Shown here piece by piece: positions 41,256 through 49,355 of a DNA stretch of 64,000 bases. Source of the stretch: Pseudomonadota bacterium. GTDB lineage: Bacteria; Pseudomonadota; Alphaproteobacteria; Sphingomonadales; Sphingomonadaceae. The stretch covers positions 1-64,000 of the forward strand of contig JAEZHP010000175.1 in NCBI GenBank assembly GCA_023416515.1, read 5' to 3'. Positions within the stretch are counted from its first letter, which is position 1. The number at the start of each line of letters is the position of its first letter. The notes beneath the pieces are model-generated. The model was not told where the DNA came from. It worked only from the letters and a program-made list of their open reading frames with translations, and ran no database searches. The position numbers and the translations under genes were made by a program.

Positions 41256-42395
41256 ATGAAGATCGCACGCATCGAAACGTTCCTTGTCCCGCCCCGCTGG
41301 GTGTTCGTCCGCATCGAAGCCGACGACGGCACTTTCGGCTGGGGCGAGGCGAGTCTCGAGGGTCATGCGGAGGCGGTGATCGGCGCGTTCGAGCCGTTCC
41401 GCGACCGCTTCATCGGCGCCGATCCGCGGCGGATCGAGGACATCTGGCAGGTCGCTTATCGCGGCGGCTTCTATCGCGGCGGGCCAGTGATGATGTCGGC
41501 TCTGTCCGGTCTCGACCAGGCCTTGTGGGATTTGAAGGGCCGCCATTACGGAATTCCCGCCTGGGAGATGCTCGGCGGCAAGGTCCGGGACAAGATCCGC
41601 GCCTATGCCTGGATCGGCGGCGACCGGCCTGACGACGTGGCGTCGGCGGCCAAGGTGCGCCGCGACCAGGGCTTCTCGGCGATCAAGATGAACGCGACCG
41701 CCGAGCTCGACTATCTCGTCGCGCCCAAGCTCGATGATATCGTCGAGCGGGTGAAGGCGGCTCAGGCGGAGGGCATGGACGTCGGCCTCGACTTCCACGG
41801 CCGAGTCCACCGGGCGATGGCCAAGCAGCTCGCCAAGGTGCTCGAGCCGCTGGGCCTGTTGTTCATCGAGGAGCCAATTCTCTCCGAGAATCCCGAGGCA
41901 CTGACCCAGCTTGCCAATCTCGTCAGCATCCCGATCGCCTTGGGCGAGCGGCTCTATTCGCGCTGGGACTTCAAGCCGTTCCTCATGACCGGCGCGGTCG
42001 ACATCATCCAGCCCGACCTCAGCCATGCCGGCGGCCTGTCGGAATGCCGGCGGATTGCCGCGATGGCGGAAAGCTTCGACGTCGGAGTGGCGCCGCATTG
42101 CCCGCTTGGGCCTCTCGCGCTCGCCGCCTGCCTCCAGCTCGCCGGCTGCGCTCCCAATCTGGTCATCCAGGAGATGTCGCTCGGTATCCACTACAACCAG
42201 GGCGGCCACGATCTCCTCAACTTCTGCTCGAACCCTGAGGTGCTGACCCCGGTCGACGGCTTCCTTCCGATCCCGCAAGGCCCCGGCCTCGGGATCGAGA
42301 TCGACGAGGCCGCGGTCCGCGCCGCTCACGAGGAAGGCCATCGCTGGCGCAATCCCGTGTGGCGTTACAAGGACGGCAGCTTCGCCGAGTGGTGA
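41256..42395 (+). CDS. dgoD: D-galactonate dehydratase
   Basis: A 379-residue enolase-superfamily enzyme converting D-galactonate to 2-keto-3-deoxygalactonate. Metal ligands are visible in DVGLDFHGRVHRAM (Asp), LLFIEEPIL (Glu) and IALGERLYSRWDF (Glu), and the catalytic histidine of the late strand in VAPHCPLGPLALAA. These match DgoD rather than mandelate racemase. The length agrees with E. coli DgoD (about 382). It is transcribed alone, divergent from dgoK. Confidence 0.93.
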   Translation: MKIARIETFLVPPRWVFVRIEADDGTFGWGEASLEGHAEAVIGAFEPFRDRFIGADPRRIEDIWQVAYRGGFYRGGPVMMSALSGLDQALWDLKGRHYGIPAWEMLGGKVRDKIRAYAWIGGDRPDDVASAAKVRRDQGFSAIKMNATAELDYLVAPKLDDIVERVKAAQAEGMDVGLDFHGRVHRAMAKQLAKVLEPLGLLFIEEPILSENPEALTQLANLVSIPIALGERLYSRWDFKPFLMTGAVDIIQPDLSHAGGLSECRRIAAMAESFDVGVAPHCPLGPLALAACLQLAGCAPNLVIQEMSLGIHYNQGGHDLLNFCSNPEVLTPVDGFLPIPQGPGLGIEIDEAAVRAAHEEGHRWRNPVWRYKDGSFAEW

Positions 42396-42465
42396 GCGGG
42401 CCGCGCGGGCGCGTCTGACGACTAGGCCAACCGGCGAAAATCCGCACTGTGCCGCGGAAAACACG

Positions 42466-42478
42466 CTGTCCGATAAAT
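42466..42478 (+). promoter_or_regulatory. Shared operator-like motif, copy 3 (TonB receptor promoter)
   Basis: CTGTCCGATAAAT matches (T/C)TRTCNNATAAAT, 97 bases before the ATG of the TonB-dependent receptor at 42576. It is the only copy with C at the first position. Confidence 0.5.
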
Positions 42479-42575
42479 CTTACAAATGGATTGCAAGGCT
42501 GCCGGAGCGGCTCTTATAACGCGCCCGTAAAGAGCCGCCGGTAGAGCGGCCGATTTTGCACGGGGAGACGGCACG

Positions 42576-45347
42576 ATGCGCCTCAAGACTTTCATCCAAT
42601 GTTCGGCTTCCGCGGCGGTCTTGGCCCTGTCGGCGTCTCCCGCCTGGGCGCAGCCGAACACGACCCAGCCGGACCCGGCTCAGACCGCGCAGACGGAGCC
42701 GACCGAGGACGAGAATGTTGTCGTCGTGACCGGCATCCGCCAGTCGCTTCAGTCTCAGCAGAACATTCGCCGCAATTCCGAGCAGATCGTCGACGCAATC
42801 GTGGCCGAAGATATCGGCAAGCTTCCGGACATCGCCGTTTCGGACACCGCTGCGCGGATCCCCGGGGTCCAGGTCGAGCGCGGCGGCGGCGAGGCCGGCC
42901 GAGTGCTGGTCCGCGGCCTTCCCGATTTCGCGACCACTTACAACGGGCGCGAGATCTTCACGGCGGAAACCCGATCGGTCGCGCTTCAGGACTTCCCGTC
43001 GGGCCTGATCGGAGCGATCGAGGTGTTCAAGACCTCCACCGCCGATCTGATCGAGCCGGGTCTTGCCGGACTGGTCAATGTGCGCTCGCGCCGTCCCTTC
43101 GATTTCAGCGGGTTCGAGGTCGCGGGCTCGCTCTGGGGCCTCTACACCTACCAGGAAGACACGATCACGCCGAACGGCAACATCCTCGTCACCAACCGCT
43201 GGGACGTCGGTGACGGGGCCGAGATCGGTGCGTTGATCGGCTTTTCCTATACCCATCTCGACTATCTCGACTCGACCCGCTCCAACACCGACTTCGTCGC
43301 CGGCGGCGGGCCGAACGGCACCCGCTTCCCGGATGTCCAGCGGATCACCTATGGCGACGGCGACCGCGAGCGGCCGTCGATCAATGCCGCGATCCAGTTC
43401 CGTCCCGCTCCGGGCATCGAATTCTATGTGGAAGGCCTTTGGCAGGGCTTCCGCAACCGCGTCTCGGACCGCGAGACGACGGTGCCGCTGTGGGGCGGCT
43501 CCGGCTTCACCAACTTCCAGACGGTCGACGGTCGCCCCGACCTCCTCGCGTCGGGCACGGTGACGAATCCCTTCCGCCCCGATGGATTCCAGGGCGGCAC
43601 GTTCAACCAGACCGACACCTATCAATTCGCGATCGGTGGAAGCTGGGACACGGGGCCCTTGCGCATCTCGACCGACGTCGCTCGGACCGACAGCACCTTT
43701 ACCGGCTCGACCGCCAGCGTCGACTTCGCCTTCGCCAATCGCCAGACCGTGACGTTCGACACCGACGTCGACCGTGAGGTCGGCGGCGCCGAGTTGAGCT
43801 TCGCGAACTTCGACCCCAGCAATCCCGCCAATTACGTCTATCGCGGCTTCTACGAGGAAGCGCAGCAGGCGACCGGCGACGATTGGCAGGCTCGCCTCGA
43901 CTTCGACTGGGAAACCGGCTTCACCGCGCTTCCCGAGATCGAGTTCGGCGTCCGCTACGTCGACCGCGATTCCCACCGCGAGTTCGGGAACCGCTACTGG
44001 GCGTTCGAAGGCCGACGAATTCCGTTCTCGCAGGTGCCACTGGATTACCAGCTGTTCGATCCGGGTTTCCGCGGCAGCAGCGTCCAGCAAGGCTACCGCG
44101 CCTGGCTGTCGCCGACCTATGAGAGCATCCGGGCGAACCTGGTGCAGCTTCGCCAGTTCAACATGGGCCTGGGCGGCACCGCGTTCGGGCCCAATACCGA
44201 CGACGCTCCGACGCCTGACCCGCTCCAGACCTGGGACGCGAACGAGAAGAATTTCGCGGCTTACGCGCAGGCCCGCTATGAGTTCGCTCTTGGCGATATC
44301 GACATCGATGGTGTCGTCGGACTTCGCTACGTCAACACCGACGTCACGCTGAGCGGCACCCAGTTCGTCATTCCGGCCGGCGGCGGCCCGGGCGTTCAGA
44401 CCCCGGGCGCCGTCGACCGCCAGTTCGAGGATTGGCTGCCCAACGCGAGCGCCCGGATCCGGATCACGCCGCAGTTTCAGGCGCGCCTGTCGTACAGTCA
44501 GACCCGCACGCGGCCGTCCTTCATCGACTTGCGCGCCTCGGGAACGCTCGACGCGCCGCCCTCCTGCCTCACCCAAACTCCCCGGCCGGATAACTGCTTC
44601 CTGACCGGGAGCGGCGGCAATCCCTTCCTGAACCCGCTCCTCTCCGACAATTATGATGCCGCGCTCGAATATTATTTCTCGCGCAATGGCTTCATCTCCT
44701 TGAGCGTGTTCCATCGCGACATGGAAGGCTTCATCGAGAACACCATCTTCCAGGGTACCACCCAGGAGGGTGTTCCGCTGCGGCTCAGCGGTCCGGTCAA
44801 CTCGGGCTCGGGCCAAATCCGCGGTTTCGAGATTCAGGGCACGACCTTCTTCGACTTCGTCGGGCTTCCGCAGTTCGGCATCCAGGCTAACCTCACCCAT
44901 CTCGATGCAAGCGCGGACTTCGCGTACGACGAGGGCTTCCAGAACGGCGTTCGTCGCGTCGACGTGGTCAACCGCGACCTGATCGGCGTCTCCGACTGGT
45001 CGTACAACCTAGTCGGCATCTACGAAGCGGGCGGTCTGTCGGCGCGCCTGGCTTACAACTGGCGGAGCGAATTCCCGCTCACCTACCAGCGTCGCGGCGA
45101 CCATCTCTACACCGAAGAAGCGGATCCGGTTTCGCGCCTCGATCTGTCGGCGAGCTACGAACTGTTCGAGAACCTCACCATCTTCGGCGACTGGACGAAC
45201 ATCCTTGGCGACCCGTTCACGTCGACCCTGACGCGCACGGACGTCGCCTTCCCCAACGGCGCCCCGACCGGCTTCGTCGCGACTTACCCGCGCGTCGTTC
45301 GCTACGAGGAATCCACCGTCTCGCTTGGTGTTCGCTTCCGCTTCTGA
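42576..45347 (+). CDS. TonB-dependent receptor, carbohydrate-locus type
   Basis: A 923-residue outer-membrane receptor with a signal peptide ending AWAQ, a TonB-box-like segment VVVVTGIRQSL, and a plug containing SEQIVDAIVAEDIGKLPD and GRVLVRGLPDFATTYNGRE. The wording AEDIGKLPDIAVSDTAARIPGVQ is that of the Caulobacter-type receptor family (TIGR01782) usually next to glycan-use genes. The barrel ends STVSLGVRFRF with a terminal Phe. The motif copy at 42466 and flanking GH43, GH172 and dgo genes suggest uptake of galactose-containing oligosaccharides. Confidence 0.92.
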   Translation: MRLKTFIQCSASAAVLALSASPAWAQPNTTQPDPAQTAQTEPTEDENVVVVTGIRQSLQSQQNIRRNSEQIVDAIVAEDIGKLPDIAVSDTAARIPGVQVERGGGEAGRVLVRGLPDFATTYNGREIFTAETRSVALQDFPSGLIGAIEVFKTSTADLIEPGLAGLVNVRSRRPFDFSGFEVAGSLWGLYTYQEDTITPNGNILVTNRWDVGDGAEIGALIGFSYTHLDYLDSTRSNTDFVAGGGPNGTRFPDVQRITYGDGDRERPSINAAIQFRPAPGIEFYVEGLWQGFRNRVSDRETTVPLWGGSGFTNFQTVDGRPDLLASGTVTNPFRPDGFQGGTFNQTDTYQFAIGGSWDTGPLRISTDVARTDSTFTGSTASVDFAFANRQTVTFDTDVDREVGGAELSFANFDPSNPANYVYRGFYEEAQQATGDDWQARLDFDWETGFTALPEIEFGVRYVDRDSHREFGNRYWAFEGRRIPFSQVPLDYQLFDPGFRGSSVQQGYRAWLSPTYESIRANLVQLRQFNMGLGGTAFGPNTDDAPTPDPLQTWDANEKNFAAYAQARYEFALGDIDIDGVVGLRYVNTDVTLSGTQFVIPAGGGPGVQTPGAVDRQFEDWLPNASARIRITPQFQARLSYSQTRTRPSFIDLRASGTLDAPPSCLTQTPRPDNCFLTGSGGNPFLNPLLSDNYDAALEYYFSRNGFISLSVFHRDMEGFIENTIFQGTTQEGVPLRLSGPVNSGSGQIRGFEIQGTTFFDFVGLPQFGIQANLTHLDASADFAYDEGFQNGVRRVDVVNRDLIGVSDWSYNLVGIYEAGGLSARLAYNWRSEFPLTYQRRGDHLYTEEADPVSRLDLSASYELFENLTIFGDWTNILGDPFTSTLTRTDVAFPNGAPTGFVATYPRVVRYEESTVSLGVRFRF

Positions 45348-45368
45348 TCGGAAGGTCGCGCAATAAGG

Positions 45369-45404
45369 AACGGGCCGGAGCGATGCTCCGGCCCGTTTTC
45401 TTTT
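45369..45404. terminator. 13-bp hairpin terminator, convergent position
   Basis: AACGGGCCGGAGC and GCTCCGGCCCGTT pair around a GAT loop, followed by TTTTCTTTT on the plus strand. It ends the receptor message and overlaps the end of the convergent GH172 gene. Confidence 0.8.
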
Positions 45405-46674
45405 ACGGTTGCTGCGGCTGCTGCTGAACCGGGGGCGGGGGCGGCGGAGGGGGCGAACGCAGCGCGGTGAGGCGCTCGGCCGCCGGCGCGATCGGCGGAA
45501 GGCCGTTTTCCGGCCGGTCGAGATAGAAATAGGCCACCGCGGCGACGTCGTCGCTTCGATAGTAATTGGTATGGCCGTCGGGGAGCGACGGATCCGACAG
45601 CGGCACCTGCGGTCGGCGGGTCAGCAGCTGCTGGAAATTGTTTCGCGAACCCGGGTCGATGGTGACCGGGATCAGCGGAGCGCCCTGACGCTGAAGGTCG
45701 AGCACGATGTTCTTGCGCGCTCCTCCCATCTGCTGGAGCGTGACCTCGACGTCGCTCGCGAAGAAGATCGGGTCCGGCACGTGCCAGCGGTAGAAGGTCC
45801 AGCGGCCGTCGCCGTCCCATGTGGCGATTGGTGCGCCCTGGAAGCGGTTGACGTAGGCGCCCTGGCCCCAGGCGGTGCCGATATAATCCTCGGCTCCGGT
45901 GCCCACCAGCGATGCCAGGCCGCGGTCGCCGTCCAGGTAGATCTTGACCTCGCCCTCACCCCACCAGGTCTCGTTGTAGACGGGATTGGTGAGCACGGTG
46001 ACGCTTGCGCCAAGGAAGCGGCCGCGCCCGCGAACGCGCGGCAGGACCCGGAAATCCTGGCCCAGCGTGGTGGCCCGGTCGCGGCTCCACCAGGCGTGAA
46101 AATAGAGCGCATCGTCGGGCTGCCGGGCTAGGCGGCGGTAGTTGACGTCGTAGAAGATGAGGTTGACCTGGCGCGAGGACTCGTTGGTCACGACGATGCG
46201 AGCGCCCCGACGGAACGGCATCGGCACGTAGGAGACGAACGAGCGCCCCTCGGGGCTCGACATGAGCGCCGTTTCCATCGGCACCATCTCGCCGGCGCCA
46301 TGCAGGAAGAAGTCGCCGAGCGGCGCCGACACCGCGGGCGTCCGAGCGCCGTCCCAGAATATCTCCAGCTTGAGGCCGCGCAGCGCCTCGGGAGAACGGT
46401 CCTCGATCGTCATCCAGATTCGGTCGATGGTGCCAGCCCCCTGGATGTCGGCGAGGACGTGAGATTGCCCGACCGGGATGGTCTCGAAGGCATGGCCCTT
46501 GGCGCCGCGATTCTCGCGTCCTCCGGCGCCCGGCGCACCGGTCGGGTTTTCCGGACTGATCCAGTGCGGGCGTTCGCCTTCGCGGTACTGATAGAGGGGT
46601 GCGGTGTCTGACTGGGCCGAGGCGGTGGCGGGAGCGATCGTCATGGCAAGCAAAAGAAACAATATTCGAATCAT
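45403..46674 (-). CDS. DUF2961 / GH172-type glycoside hydrolase, secreted
   Basis: A 423-residue protein with a signal peptide (LAMTIAPATASA) and the DUF2961 fold, now classed as GH172. That family includes enzymes acting on arabinofuranose and fructofuranose residues. Conserved parts include the early GRENRGAKGHAFETIPVGQ, IWMTIEDRSPEALRGLKLEI and GTGAEDYIGTAWGQGAYVNRF, which carries acidic residues typical of the active site. The last 20 residues are a run of Pro and Gln not found in the catalytic fold. The ATG overlaps the GH43 stop. Arabinofuranose side chains are a plausible target. Confidence 0.8.
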   Translation of the reverse strand: MIRILFLLLAMTIAPATASAQSDTAPLYQYREGERPHWISPENPTGAPGAGGRENRGAKGHAFETIPVGQSHVLADIQGAGTIDRIWMTIEDRSPEALRGLKLEIFWDGARTPAVSAPLGDFFLHGAGEMVPMETALMSSPEGRSFVSYVPMPFRRGARIVVTNESSRQVNLIFYDVNYRRLARQPDDALYFHAWWSRDRATTLGQDFRVLPRVRGRGRFLGASVTVLTNPVYNETWWGEGEVKIYLDGDRGLASLVGTGAEDYIGTAWGQGAYVNRFQGAPIATWDGDGRWTFYRWHVPDPIFFASDVEVTLQQMGGARKNIVLDLQRQGAPLIPVTIDPGSRNNFQQLLTRRPQVPLSDPSLPDGHTNYYRSDDVAAVAYFYLDRPENGLPPIAPAAERLTALRSPPPPPPPPVQQQPQQP

Positions 46675-47687
46675 CGTTGAGACCTCAGGCTGGCTCCGAT
46701 CTGCGGCGCGCCGTCGCGCCAGAGCAGGGGTGCGATGTACATGTAGCGGCCGACTTGAGCGCGGCGGCAGCCGGCGGTGGCGCCGTGGGCGTGGAAGGAG
46801 ATGAACTGGCGGTCGCCGACCTCGAACAAGCTCTGGTGTCCGGGTCCGCTCAGGCAGCCCGCCTCGCGGCTGTTGTAGCTATAGAGGATCGGGTTGTTGG
46901 GCGCCTTGACGCAGGGGCCCATCGGCCCGGTGCAGCGGGCATAGCCCATCGCATAGGCCGACAGCCGCTGGTCTTCCTCCCAACCGAAATGGTTGGCCGA
47001 GTAGAACAGGAAATAGGAATCGCCGTGGCGCACCATCGTCGGCGCCTCGATCGCGTGAGCTTCCCAGCGCGCGTCGTTATGGATCAGCGCGGCCGGCTCG
47101 CCGGTGACGTTGAGGCCGTCCGGGGTAAGGCGCTGGGCGTAGATCGTGGTCGGCCGGCGGAAGCGCGGGTTGTTCCCGTCATTCTTATAATAGAGGTAGA
47201 GCTGCCCGTCGGTGTCGCGAAAAGCGTGGGAGTCGATCGTCCCGCCCTCCTCGGCCTGGCAGACCAGCGGCTCGGTCGCCTGCGAGGTGAACGGCCCGCG
47301 CGGGTCGGCGCTGAATGCCGCGCCGAGGCATTGGAGGCCGGAGCGGCGATCCTTGGCCGTGAAGTGGAGCACGTAGCCGGCGTCGGTCCGGATCACTTCG
47401 GGCGCCCAGGTGAAGCCCTCGCGCGCCCAGGGGGGAAGCACCGGCATGGCGTCGTGCCGCCGGTCGCCGTCGCGGATCAATTCCCAGTCGACGAGGTTGG
47501 TCGATCGCGCCATCTGGACGTTGGCGACATTGTTGGTCGCGTAGGCAAAGAATTCGTTACCCGCCCGGAGGATGAAGGGATCCGGAAAGTCGGTCTGGAA
47601 CACCGGCACGAATGGCGGCTGGTCCTGCGCCTGAGCCGGCGCGATGCAGGCCAGGATTGCCAAAGCGAACAGGAAGGGCTTGCGCAC
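46671..47687 (-). CDS. Glycoside hydrolase family 43 protein, secreted
   Basis: A 338-residue five-bladed propeller with a signal peptide ending PAQAQ. Catalytic residues fit GH43: Asp in DFPDPFILRAGNEFF, Asp in GTIDSHAFRDTDGQLYLYY and Glu in AIEAPTMVRHGDSYFLFYS. The GTG start follows AAGGAG at ideal spacing. It is first in a two-gene unit with GH172, and the operator-like motif (47718-47730) lies between it and the divergent epimerase gene. Exo-acting arabinosidase or galactanase activity is typical of the family. Confidence 0.87.
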   Translation of the reverse strand: MRKPFLFALAILACIAPAQAQDQPPFVPVFQTDFPDPFILRAGNEFFAYATNNVANVQMARSTNLVDWELIRDGDRRHDAMPVLPPWAREGFTWAPEVIRTDAGYVLHFTAKDRRSGLQCLGAAFSADPRGPFTSQATEPLVCQAEEGGTIDSHAFRDTDGQLYLYYKNDGNNPRFRRPTTIYAQRLTPDGLNVTGEPAALIHNDARWEAHAIEAPTMVRHGDSYFLFYSANHFGWEEDQRLSAYAMGYARCTGPMGPCVKAPNNPILYSYNSREAGCLSGPGHQSLFEVGDRQFISFHAHGATAGCRRAQVGRYMYIAPLLWRDGAPQIGASLRSQR

Positions 47688-47717
47688 TCGAGGCTCCTTG
47701 GGAATGGGGAGCCGCTA

Positions 47718-47730
47718 TTATCCGATAAAT
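47718..47730 (+). promoter_or_regulatory. Shared operator-like motif, copy 4 (GH43 / aldose epimerase)
   Basis: TTATCCGATAAAT contains the perfect 11-base palindrome TTATC-C-GATAA and is the best copy. It lies 30 bases upstream of the GH43 start and 29 bases upstream of the epimerase start, so it could control both. Confidence 0.55.
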
Positions 47731-47759
47731 ATGCCAAATAGGAAGGGTGGAGGCGGCCG

Positions 47760-48824
47760 GTGAGCGTGAAGCGCGAAATCTTCGGGACCCTGCCCGGCGG
47801 CGAAGCGGTCGAGGCGATCACGCTCGCCAACCACTCCGGAACGAGCGCCCGGATCATCACCTACGGCGCTTCGCTTCAGCAAGTGTTGGTCCCCGGCCGC
47901 GGCGGCACCCTCGCCGACGTCACCCTCGGCCACTCGACCCTTCCGCCCTATCTCGACCAGCCGCAATATTTCGGGTCGACCGTGGGCCGGGTCGCGAACC
48001 GGATCGCCGGCGGCCGCTTCAGCCTCGACGGCGCCGACTACCAGGTCCCGGTCAACAACGGCCCCAACTCGCTCCACGGCGGCTCGGCCGGCTTCGACAA
48101 ATTGAACTGGGAGGTGATCGAGACCGGCGACGATCCCGCAAGCGTCACCCTCGGCCTCGTCAGCCCGGACGGCGATCAGGGCTATCCGGGCACTCTCAAG
48201 GCTACCGCGACCTATGCGCTGAGCGACGACAATGTCCTCAGCGTCGACTATCGCGCCGCGACCGATCGGCCGACCTTGGTCAACATCTCCAACCACGCTT
48301 ACTGGAACCTGGCGGGGGAGGGCTCGGCCGACGGCGCGATGGGCCATTTGCTCACCATCCCCGCCGATCATTATCTGCCGACCGATTCCACCGCGATCCC
48401 GACCGGCGAGTTCCGCCCGGTCGACGGAACCGCCTTCGACTTCCGCCGACCCACCGCGATTGGAGCGCGGGTCCGCGATTCATCCGACGAGCAGATCCGC
48501 TTCGGCCGCGGCTACGATCACAATTGGGTGATCGCGCGCGATGTCGCCGACGAGCCGCGGCTCCTCGCGCGGCTCGAGGATCCGGTGTCGGGCCGAGTCC
48601 TGGAAACCTGGTCCAACCAGCCCGGCCTCCAGTTCTATTCGGGCAATTTCCTCGACGCGACCAGTTCGGGCAAAGCGGGCCTCCTCTACCGAATGGGCGA
48701 CGCCGTCGCTCTAGAGCCTCAGATGTTCCCGGACACGCCCAACCGCCCCGAATTCGGCTCGCTGCGGCTCGAGCCGGGCGAGACCTATCGCAACGTCATC
48801 CAGTGGCGCTTCACGACGGCTTGA
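47760..48824 (+). CDS. galM: Aldose 1-epimerase (galactose mutarotase)
   Basis: A 354-residue mutarotase interconverting alpha and beta anomers of galactose or related sugars. Segments typical of GalM include GSTVGRVANRIAGGRF, NNGPNSLHGGSAGFDKLNW with the catalytic His, VNISNHAYWNLAG with the second His, and GYDHNWVI and GLQFYSGNFLD near the catalytic Glu. The start is GTG 47760 with GGAGG upstream. No signal peptide is seen, so it is cytoplasmic. It feeds the beta anomer to the galactose dehydrogenase. Confidence 0.9.
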   Translation: MSVKREIFGTLPGGEAVEAITLANHSGTSARIITYGASLQQVLVPGRGGTLADVTLGHSTLPPYLDQPQYFGSTVGRVANRIAGGRFSLDGADYQVPVNNGPNSLHGGSAGFDKLNWEVIETGDDPASVTLGLVSPDGDQGYPGTLKATATYALSDDNVLSVDYRAATDRPTLVNISNHAYWNLAGEGSADGAMGHLLTIPADHYLPTDSTAIPTGEFRPVDGTAFDFRRPTAIGARVRDSSDEQIRFGRGYDHNWVIARDVADEPRLLARLEDPVSGRVLETWSNQPGLQFYSGNFLDATSSGKAGLLYRMGDAVALEPQMFPDTPNRPEFGSLRLEPGETYRNVIQWRFTTA

Positions 48825-48894
48825 GCCTAGGCCGCTTCGAGCGCATGCTCCGCCGGCGCGGCCGAAAGAGCCGCGAGGACAGGGAGAGCAAGCC

Positions 48895-49260
48895 ATGGGC
48901 ACGCTTGAGGTCTTCATTCCGATCGCCGGGATCATCACCTTCGCAGTCATCATCAGCTTCATCACTCGGCTGATCGCGACCTCGATGCACCACCGCACCA
49001 TCCGCGAGGCGATGCGAAGCGATCCCGCCAGCGTGCCGATGCTGGTCCAGCGGCTCGAGGCGCGCCAGCCCTGGGCCGATGCGATGCTCGGCTGGATCTT
49101 CATCGCCTTCACGATCGGCGTCGTCTTGCTCGCGATCACCGACAGCGATCCTTCCGATCGCCGCGAGATGCTTCGAGCGGCGATCGTCCCGCTGGTGGTC
49201 GGGATTACCGTGCTCGCCTTCACCCATTTCGCGTCGCGGCAGAACGTCCGGACGCCCTGA
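48895..49260 (+). CDS. Hypothetical inner-membrane protein
   Basis: A 121-residue protein with three hydrophobic segments: an N-terminal one (IPIAGIITFAVIISFI), one in the middle (AMLGWIFIAFTIGVVLLAI) and one near the end (AAIVPLVVGITVLAF). A charged segment with HHRTIREAMRSDPASVPMLVQRL links the first two. It looks like a DUF6249-type small membrane protein, but I cannot confirm the family. The ATG follows GAGAGCAAGCC. It stands alone between the sugar locus and the polyketide synthase pair. Confidence 0.7.
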   Translation: MGTLEVFIPIAGIITFAVIISFITRLIATSMHHRTIREAMRSDPASVPMLVQRLEARQPWADAMLGWIFIAFTIGVVLLAITDSDPSDRREMLRAAIVPLVVGITVLAFTHFASRQNVRTP

Positions 49261-49355
49261 GCGAGCGGGAATCCCCGGACCGCGCCCTAAACCATGTTTT
49301 GGGCGTTGATCCGGCAATCGCTTAAGACGGCGAGCGAGCCGGCCGGGGACGACGA

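Noticed and set aside
42480..44900. An 806-residue open frame on the minus strand opposite the second TonB receptor
   Set aside because: Same reasoning: antisense shadow of a gene with well-defined motifs, and no ribosome site or family resemblance.
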